In this document: in pieces, positions 57,345 through 64,000 of the stretch
How the letters are laid out: each line of letters opens with the position of its first letter
Position numbering within the stretch: position 1 is the stretch's first letter
Origin: Clonostachys chloroleuca
Lineage: Eukaryota; Ascomycota; Sordariomycetes; Hypocreales; Bionectriaceae
Length of the DNA stretch: 64,000 nt
Assembly (NCBI GenBank): GCA_037952775.1
Contig: JBANAY010000003.1
Coordinates: forward strand, 18,848,001-18,912,000
Reading direction: 5' to 3'
Position numbers and translations under genes: made by a program
The notes under the pieces: generated by a model
What the model was told of the DNA's origin: nothing
Seen by the model: the letters and a program-made list of their open reading frames with translations, nothing else
Database searches by the model: none

Positions 57345-58214
57345 GATGAAGAGCCTTTCAGAACATGACTGACTTTACTATTCTTGATCTCTACATCCTC
57401 AGCATGGGGTGAGAAAGTTTGGCGTATCTTCGGGGGATTTGGCAGCCTTCCAGCCATCCTTCTCTTCTCCTGTTTCTTCTTTATTTCTGGCCTATTATTT
57501 TTTTTTCTTTACACGATATTTTCTCTTATTACCTCTGTTATGCGCATAACTCGATCAGGGCATAGATGGACATGAGAAACGGTGGTTTTGAAACGCAAGG
57601 AACACTTCGAAAAAATTCATAATAATCTCAAACTGGGTTCGATCCCAAAACCAGCCTTGCCTAACCCACCTTGCTACGTGATGAGACACAAGAACACGAA
57701 AAGTGAAAATAGGTTTTCCCGAGAAATAAGTTTTATTCTCCTAACAATAATAACCCCATGTTACAGAAACTATAAATCTAGGTTTCGAAGCAATTGAAGC
57801 CGCCTCCTGGACAGAGACGATGATTTATAATAATGGGGGGGGGGAAAAGGAACGTAGCAATCTAAGTACTATCTTTAGTCTTTCCGCAAAGCCAACAGGT
57901 AAGAAAATGGGGTTTCTCCTCAATTCATCAATTCAGAAAAAAAAAACAGGTTTGAGACTCCAGAAACACCCTTTATTGCTTTTTTCGAAGAACCAGGACG
58001 CCTTGCCAAGAACAGTCAGGAAAGCAGGAGGAAACGAGGCAGAGGGGGTCGCGAAGGACAGAAGACTCGGCCAGCTGAACTTTCAAGCAGCGTGGAACAA
58101 CCACGTTCCCCGACTCGGGAAAGAGAGCTCGTAAACAAACAAAAAAAAAGCAAGTATTAAGGATAAGGCCACAATATTCAAAACGTGCTTGCAGCACGAT
58201 GGCCATGACCAACT
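57345..58214. other. intergenic, convergent 3' regions
   Basis: 870 bp between the stops of the Scy1-like gene (+) and SIR2 (-). It is rich in T and A runs. GGTTCGATCCC at about 57628-57638 matches a tRNA B-box word, but there is no T-stem or A-box around it. Nothing else was recognised. Confidence 0.6.
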
Positions 58215-60134
58215 TCAAGGGGTGGTAGCATCTACTTCCTCCTCTTCTTCTTGTACGGGCGCAAGGGAGAAGACGTGGCGGCTCGGGTAGCCCTCCACGT
58301 CGGACACGTAGATATTCTGATCAGCAGGTACCATCTCGTGCTTAAAGGGCCAGTGTAGCTGCTTGCACAGCTCCGTGACGACGATATCGCAGTCGCCCAG
58401 AAGGTCAATGTCAAAGTTGATGTGGTTGACCGCCTGGCGGGAGATGTAGATCTGTGGGATGTGCGATGGGAGCCAGGACACAATCTCCGAGACGGGAGTG
58501 ACCTTGAGGGAGGTTCCAATGACAATCACCAGGTCGACCTTTTCGCGGTCATGCTCCGTAAGCCGCCTGGAGAACTCATCAGGGAGACTCTCGCCAAAGA
58601 AGGTGATGTCGGGCTTCATGACGCCCGCATCCGGGATGTCGTACTCGGACTCGTCGGAGCTGTCCTCGCGGTCGCTCCAGCGGTTCTTCTTCTTCTCCGG
58701 GCCGGCTGAGCGCTTGCGCTTAACAGACTTGCCGGGGGCCCTGAGCGACTGGACGCACCGGGTGCAGCGGGGGATTACGCCTGCCTTGATATCCGGGAAA
58801 ATGCTCTCGCCATTGACCTTGTACCCACACTTTATGCAGGTGGCAGTGCCGAATGAGCCGTGGCATTGGATCAGCTTGTCCTTGGGCACACCGGCCTTGA
58901 TCTCCAGGTTGTCGATATTCTGGGAGTAATTGGTGAGGAGTTTGCCACGCTCGTGGAGCATGGCGATGAATTTGTGGGTGGGCGTGTAGCGCTCCGTGGA
59001 CGGGATGATGTCCTTGGCCACCTGGTAGAAAATGGTAGGATCGCTCTTGAAGACATCAATGTCAAAGACTTCCTGGGGGTCGTTCAGACCCAGATGCTCG
59101 AGCTTGGAATACAATCCGCCCTTGGATCGGAAATCGGGGATACCAAGCGAGGTCGAGATACCCGCGCCCGTGAGCAGGATGATGTTGTTGCTCTTCTCGA
59201 TGAGGTCGACAGCGTCGTTGACGGTGTTGAAGCGGTTCAATTTGGCCCGCTTGGACAGCTCTCTCGTAATGGCGAGCGACAGCAGGCTGTAGTACTCCTC
59301 ATCCGGCTGGCCCTCGAGAAAGGCGGGGGGCTTGATGCTGAAGGCTGTGAGCAATTTCTTGGCTGTGTAGCGCCCAGCATCGACTGTGCGCTGGCAAAAC
59401 ACGGCCGGGCCATATTCACGCAACTCCCTCCGGAGCCTACTGGCCTCTTCTGGCGTGCATGTTCCAGCATCTGTGATGAGGTCCAAGTTAGCTCAATGTT
59501 TTTTTTTCCCGATGCAGCGTGATTGACTTGGTCCCTGGGTGATAACGCGTGCCATTTGTGTCTCAGCAAATGATGGGTCCTCACTCAATCAAGACAGGCT
59601 TTGTAACAGAAAACGTGTCTGCTTGAGAGATGTGCGTGATGGAGGATCAAGTATCTGGAAATGCAAACGAATAGTGATGAGAGACAGAGCGACGCAGGAC
59701 GCAGCGTTCGTGGGCTTGCCAATCGCACGCAAACACGCGATCGTAACACGCGATCGCGAGGCAACCCTTCCGTTTGTTGCGCAACAGCACACCCACCAAA
59801 ACCCGCCCACTTGAGAGATTCCCAGCCGAGGTAGAAGGGTGAAAATAGATAACAAGCCATCGCAGTGAATCAAGACTGTTTGAAACTCACCTCCGGTGGC
59901 AGCAACGCCGTCGTCCGTCAGCTCCTCGATAACCTCCTCAAACAGCGAATCCTCCTCCCACGAGTCGCGCACGTCAGCAACCCGCTCCTCCAAGTCGGCA
60001 AGCGATATGGTGACGGCCGCCGTCTTCAGCTCCTCGACCGACGGGTTATCGGGCAATTTCTCATGGGCCAGGAGATCAACCTTGGGGTGGGCAGGCAGCC
60101 GCACGCCCTTGGCAGCTCCAGTCTTGGTCTTCAT
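58215..60134 (-). CDS. SIR2: Sir2-family NAD-dependent protein deacetylase (class I sirtuin)
   Basis: Removes acetyl groups from histones using NAD+, supporting silencing in the nucleus. Exons 60134-59891 and 59470-58215 give 499 aa. They are separated by a 420-nt intron (GTGAGT...CACAG), far longer than the others here. NAD-binding GAGIS is at 183-187, followed by PDFRS. Asn/Asp motif [11 protein letters not shown] is at about 261-271, with catalytic His285 in QCHGSFG. Zinc ligands are Cys293, Cys296, Cys317 and Cys320. [15 protein letters not shown] lies in the C-terminal lobe. A basic, Ser/Asp-rich insert ([16 protein letters not shown], then [14 protein letters not shown]) after the zinc module may be a nuclear signal and phosphosite region. 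The ~170-residue N-terminal extension fits the Sir2/Hst1 branch rather than Hst2. Confidence 0.94.
59732..59756. repeat. 12-nt direct repeat in the SIR2 intron
   Basis: AACACGCGATCG occurs twice with a single T between copies (59732-59743 and 59745-59756). Each copy contains the palindrome CGATCG and the ACGCG core. It lies in the middle of the long SIR2 intron. Confidence 0.85.
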
Positions 60135-61725
60135 TCTGCTGCTGTCTTCTCCTGGTGTCTGTGCTTGGGCAGTTTATTGGGCTGACGGCCGGGTTGCAGA
60201 TGTGTGTTGTAAACCCAAATTCACACACAAGACTCGAGAGTTGTTAGCTAGACTGGACTGGCCTGGCGTGGTTGTTGTTCTGCCCTCTCTGCGTGGGTGC
60301 GAGCGGATGCAAGAGCGCGGCAGGGAAAGAGGAAAAAAGGAAAAAGTAAGGTGTCATGCACTTGAGACTTATATGCACTACGGTTGAAGAGGCCGTGGCA
60401 ATGCTTGATGGGTTGCAGGTGCGAATGGGTGCTGTAAGATTGGGGAGCGAGCGGGAAAAAAACAGAATACGTACGTGCTGGGGACCTATAGAACAAAAAT
60501 ATATGAACCACGTGTTGGTCACAGTGCAGGCCGACAGGTGTGCTGGTGGATGGTATCAGTGAGACAGGTGTTGTGTTTGAACGCTGTCGCAGATTAACGG
60601 ACGGACGAGATGGCCTGGAAAGGGGCCAGACTATGCGAGAGCGCTGAGAGAGAGACGAGAGATGAGAGGGCGGGAAGAGAAAATGAATGCGAGCGAAGCA
60701 GATAAGGCCAAGGGCAGAAAATCAAACCAAGGGGGCCCTAAATGAGAATTAACAATGGATAGGCTGGCGTACCTTGGAAGGGAGGTTTTGTCTTTCTACT
60801 AGATGCAGGCAAGAAAGGTTGGCTAATAGGCAGTAGGCATGGGCCGCTGCTGAACTCCGACTAGGCAGTTTTTTTTTCTCATAAATCGATATTCAGACCG
60901 GCTGGATCACCTATAACGGAACGGGGGGCGACGGGCCAATGACGGTTTGATTAGTGTGAGAAATGTGTCCAGCTGCGAGGAATGCCGAGGAAGTTAATTG
61001 ATAAGCTGCTGGCTGTTGGGTGGCATCAGGCATCAGACAGCCAATGTACTTATCTATGGGCAAACGGCTCGGTAACAGAGTGGCGAGTGATGCACTCTTT
61101 CATTCATGCGTATATCTCAGTCAGACTCAGCCCTGGACACGCCCATTTCTTGTTCCTCAAACAGGCAATCTTCTAGTTCTTACTAACTAAAACCCTGTAC
61201 GAGTGCCAAAGACCCCAGTGATAGTACAGCGTTTGGTTATTACTAATAAGTCCCTCGCCCGGTACTGGTGAAATTCTTTCAAACACGCCACCTCACAAGC
61301 GTCCGCAGAGCCCGAGTCATGGCCGCGAATAAGCCCGAGACGGGGGCCAGGCTCCTAAGAGGCTCACAAACCTGTCGTACGGGAGAATAAGTCATCTGCT
61401 TAATTCGTTTCATAGGCATCATGGATAATCACTGGCTTCAAGTTCTTCAAAAAGGCTTAGACGTGTTATTATCAACTCTTGCCAACTAATGAAGGGAAAA
61501 TAGAGAAAGCCGTGTCTTTGCAGTGTCGTGTTTTAACGGTAGAGCCAGCAGAAAGTGGTATTGTACAGTATGCAAAAACGCCTTGTATCCCCATTCTATG
61601 ATGCCAGACTTTTTACTTGCCCGAACCGGTGGAAATCAACTCAAGGAAAAAAACAAAACAAAAAGACGGGCCAGACCACATGATTACTAAAAAGCCGCCT
61701 TGCAAAAAATTGGCTCTATGATTAC
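60135..61725. other. intergenic between SIR2 start and PMC1 stop
   Basis: About 1.6 kb, tandem arrangement. It holds the SIR2 promoter on the left and the Ca2+-ATPase 3' UTR on the right. Purine-rich GA tracts at 60640-60680 and a T9 run near 60870 are the only visible structure. No gene is supported. Confidence 0.55.
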
Positions 61726-64000
61726 CTACTTGGTATCGTCGGCCTTGGATCCATGTCTTTGCTCGCTCGCCTCATCCGCATCCTCGTTTGGTGCCCGTCC
61801 AACCGGTGACCATGCCGCTGCTACGCCAGCTGCGACAAGACCAGCCATGACTGTAGGCGCACCGAGCGCCGAGTTCGAGCGCGATCGCATTGACCTGGAC
61901 CGTCTACGAGATTCGGGGGTGGCTGCCCCTGATCCCAGCTTATCGTCCGTGGTCGGCGTCTGTGGAGGGGGCAACAACGAATTTGAACGAGAGTGAGACG
62001 GGCTGCGTACTTGGAGCAGTGTTTCCTTGGGGTGCTGGATGGCAAACTTCAAGTTGTTGAGACGCCCTCCCTTCATGCGTCGGAGGAACTTGAGCTCATC
62101 TCGCACATCTGCCAGTGGCTCAGGGTACATGCTCATCTCCTCGTCTGAGATCCTGACTCCTGGAGTCTTTTTGGCCCTTCGCTTAAGGAATTCTGGGATA
62201 AGAGCAATGATAATTGAATCGGGAATCAGCCGGATGATGCAGCCGAAAGGAATAGAGAAGACACCGAGAACGAGGGCAATACCCCAGAGTTTGGCCGACT
62301 GCCCCTCTGAATTGATAGAAAAGGCCGCGCCTCCAACGAAAATGATCAAAACTTGACCACCCATCATCAGAGCACTGATACAGATAAAGAACCAGTTTCT
62401 CGTCAGCCCTTCAAAGATGTTGAACTTGTTATCCAAGCGTCGGTTGCTAGTGTCCATGGTTAGTTTCCTCTTCCCAACACGAATATATGAGAGGTAATGA
62501 TTCATTGGTTGCACTTACTTCCATTGGTTAAAAATCTGCATCCACACAAAGGTGTTGAAAACAAGAGTAGCAATCTCCCCATCTGAAGGGATGCGGACCA
62601 GGGGCAGGACGCCCTTGGGGCTTCCGTAGTAGAGTAGAAGTGTAATGGTAAGCTGATACACGGCCTGGCCAAGAATCATCTTCCACATCGTCGGGGTGAT
62701 GATGAAATTGTGCTTGGGCTCTGGTTTTCGGTCTAGAATGCTGTCCATGGGTGGATCAGTAGCGAGAGCGAGGGCTGCAAGAGTATCCATGATGAGGTTG
62801 ACCCAGAGAAGTTGCACAGCAGTAAGAACCGATTTCTCTTCGTCACTTGACACGGCAGTGATGAAGGTGAGAGCGACCGCAGTGACGTTCACGGTAAGCT
62901 GGAACTGCAAGAAGCGCTTCACTGCATCGTTCACGGCTCGGCCCCATTTAAGCGCCTTGACAATACTGGTAAAATTGTCATCCATGAGAATGATGGATGA
63001 AGCCTCCTTCGCAACCTCAGTCCCAGCAATACCCATCGAAAAACCGACGTCGGCAGTTTTCAGAGCAGGAGCATCGTTTGTTCCGTCACCAGTGACTGCA
63101 ACAATCTCATCCTTCTCTTTGAGTCTCTTGACTAACACACGCTTGTCCTCTGGGCTCGACCGTGCCAAAACCTGGAGCCTGGGGATAATCTCCTCCTGCT
63201 GAAGACGGCTGAGGTTACGAAATTCAGGTCCCTCCATAACAAGACCACCAGGCTGAAGAATACCGCACTCCTTGGCAATAGCTTGGGCCGTGAGCTTGTT
63301 ATCTCCAGTGACCATACGGACAGTAACACCAGCTTTTTGGCATTGCCTCACAGCTTCGAGGACTCCCTCACGTAAAGGATCCTGAATGCCGACCACATTA
63401 ATGAACGTCAAGCTGTCAAAGAGCTCCTCAAAGGCAATTTCAGTCTGGGATCCTTCAGCTCGCCGCAAATCCGAGGGTGGCCAAGAACCGAAGTCCTTGT
63501 AAGCAATACCAATAGTTCGCAGCGACCGTGATGCGTAGCTGTCGATAAGCTTGGAGACGACAGTGGTGTCCTGAGCAGTCATATGGCTGGTCGAGAGATC
63601 ATCCGCTGTGGGGTCGTGAAGCATTTCCGAACATTTCGCGAGAATGATTTCAGAGGCACCCTTGATGTACAACCTCGCACCCCCATTTGGCAACTTGACA
63701 ACGATACCCATGCACTTGCGGCCAGAATCGAAAGGGATCAACTGCAGTGTCGTGGCGCGCTCACGCTCCTCAGCAACTGGTCCCAATCCAAGATGAGCCT
63801 GGGCAAAGAGAAGTAGTGCAGTCTCCGTCTTCGAGCCGATAAAGGTCTTCTCGCCATCCACCTCGCCCTCGAAGGCAGTCGAGTTCAGGGCGATAGACTT
63901 AAGCAAAAGGTCCTTCACAGCTGGACTCAGCATCGCTACGAGCTCCTGGGCTGTTCCATCGTGGCTTGTGTCGATGGCCTCGTCTTCGTCGTCACTATCA
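61726..64000 (-). CDS. PMC1: P-type Ca2+-transporting ATPase, vacuolar/plasma-membrane PMC1 type (3' part, runs off the right edge)
   Basis: Pumps Ca2+ out of the cytosol into the vacuole or across the plasma membrane. Only the C-terminal part is inside the window: one exon from 64000 down to 62519, and a last exon 62446-61726, with a 72-nt intron (GTAAGT...CACTAG). That gives about 734 residues. Visible parts: nucleotide-binding GSKTETALL and KGASEIIL, then MVTGDNKLTAQAIAKECGIL, the hinge AVTGDGTNDAPALKTADVGF, and M5-M10 starting VNVTAVALTFITAV with VNLIMDTLAALALATDPP. The phosphorylation motif DKTGT lies beyond the edge. The tail (about 130 residues) is Ser/Arg-rich (SPSHSRSNSLLPPPQTP; RRRSRSMRSRSNS), with no obvious calmodulin helix. 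The frame is intact. Confidence 0.94.

Noticed and set aside
57626..57644. tRNA B-box-like GGTTCGATCCC
   Set aside because: The surrounding bases form only three of five T-stem pairs, and no A-box or acceptor stem lies upstream.
1..64000. CRISPR arrays, operons or bacterial-type ribosome binding sites
   Set aside because: The genes carry spliceosomal introns and belong to fungal families, so prokaryotic features are not expected and none was seen.

Overview
The window is nuclear DNA from a filamentous ascomycete, most likely a Sordariomycete (my impression is Hypocreales; this was not tested). The evidence is protein-coding genes split by short GT...AG introns, mostly 47-100 nt, often with CTAAC-type branch sites. 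The gene set is typical of filamentous fungi: a STE20 kinase, Rsc9/ARID2, Ysc84, Age2-like ArfGAP, Tvp18, Aim21, Dna2, a BRE4-type membrane protein, a Scy1-like pseudokinase, Sir2 and a Pmc1-type Ca2+ pump. Twenty protein genes are supported. No rRNA, tRNA, CRISPR array or intact transposon was recognised.

Layout from left to right. 1-4.4 kb: no gene seen, upstream of STE20 (+). 4.4-9.7 kb: STE20 (+) converging on a mitochondrial-type short-chain dehydrogenase (-). 9.7-14.6 kb: the longest gene-free stretch. 14.6-20.3 kb: RSC9 (-) divergent from an unrecognised 717-residue basic protein (+). 20.7-25.8 kb: YSC84 (-), SFT1 SNARE (+), AGE2-like ArfGAP (-). 26.8-31.2 kb: methionine-R-sulfoxide reductase (+), peroxisomal 3-ketoacyl-CoA thiolase (+), ornithine cyclodeaminase-like protein (-). 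33.5-41.3 kb: TVP18 (+), AIM21-like protein (+), an unrecognised membrane protein (-). 41.7-50.4 kb: DNA2 (+) converging on a BRE4-like transporter (-). 51.3-57.3 kb: complex I subunit (+), branched-chain aminotransferase (-), Scy1-like pseudokinase (+). 58.2-64 kb: SIR2-family deacetylase (-) and the 3' part of a PMC1-type Ca2+-ATPase (-), which runs off the right edge.

This is ordinary housekeeping sequence, not a biosynthetic or defence cluster. Loose themes are membrane traffic and the actin patch (Sft1, Age2, Tvp18, Scy1-like, Ysc84, Aim21), chromatin (Rsc9, Sir2) and mitochondrial/peroxisomal metabolism. Nothing suggests co-functional clustering.

The most striking pattern is technical or evolutionary. 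Four otherwise well-conserved genes (STE20, the dehydrogenase, the thiolase, the cyclodeaminase) each lose frame by exactly one nucleotide. Every break is at or next to a run of C/G, and the conserved protein resumes at once in the next frame. The other sixteen genes splice into uninterrupted frames, and all fifteen that lie fully inside the window have coding lengths divisible by three. I read the four breaks as probable homopolymer undercalls in the assembly, but they need checking before any is called a pseudogene. I did not find a convincing undescribed biological system.
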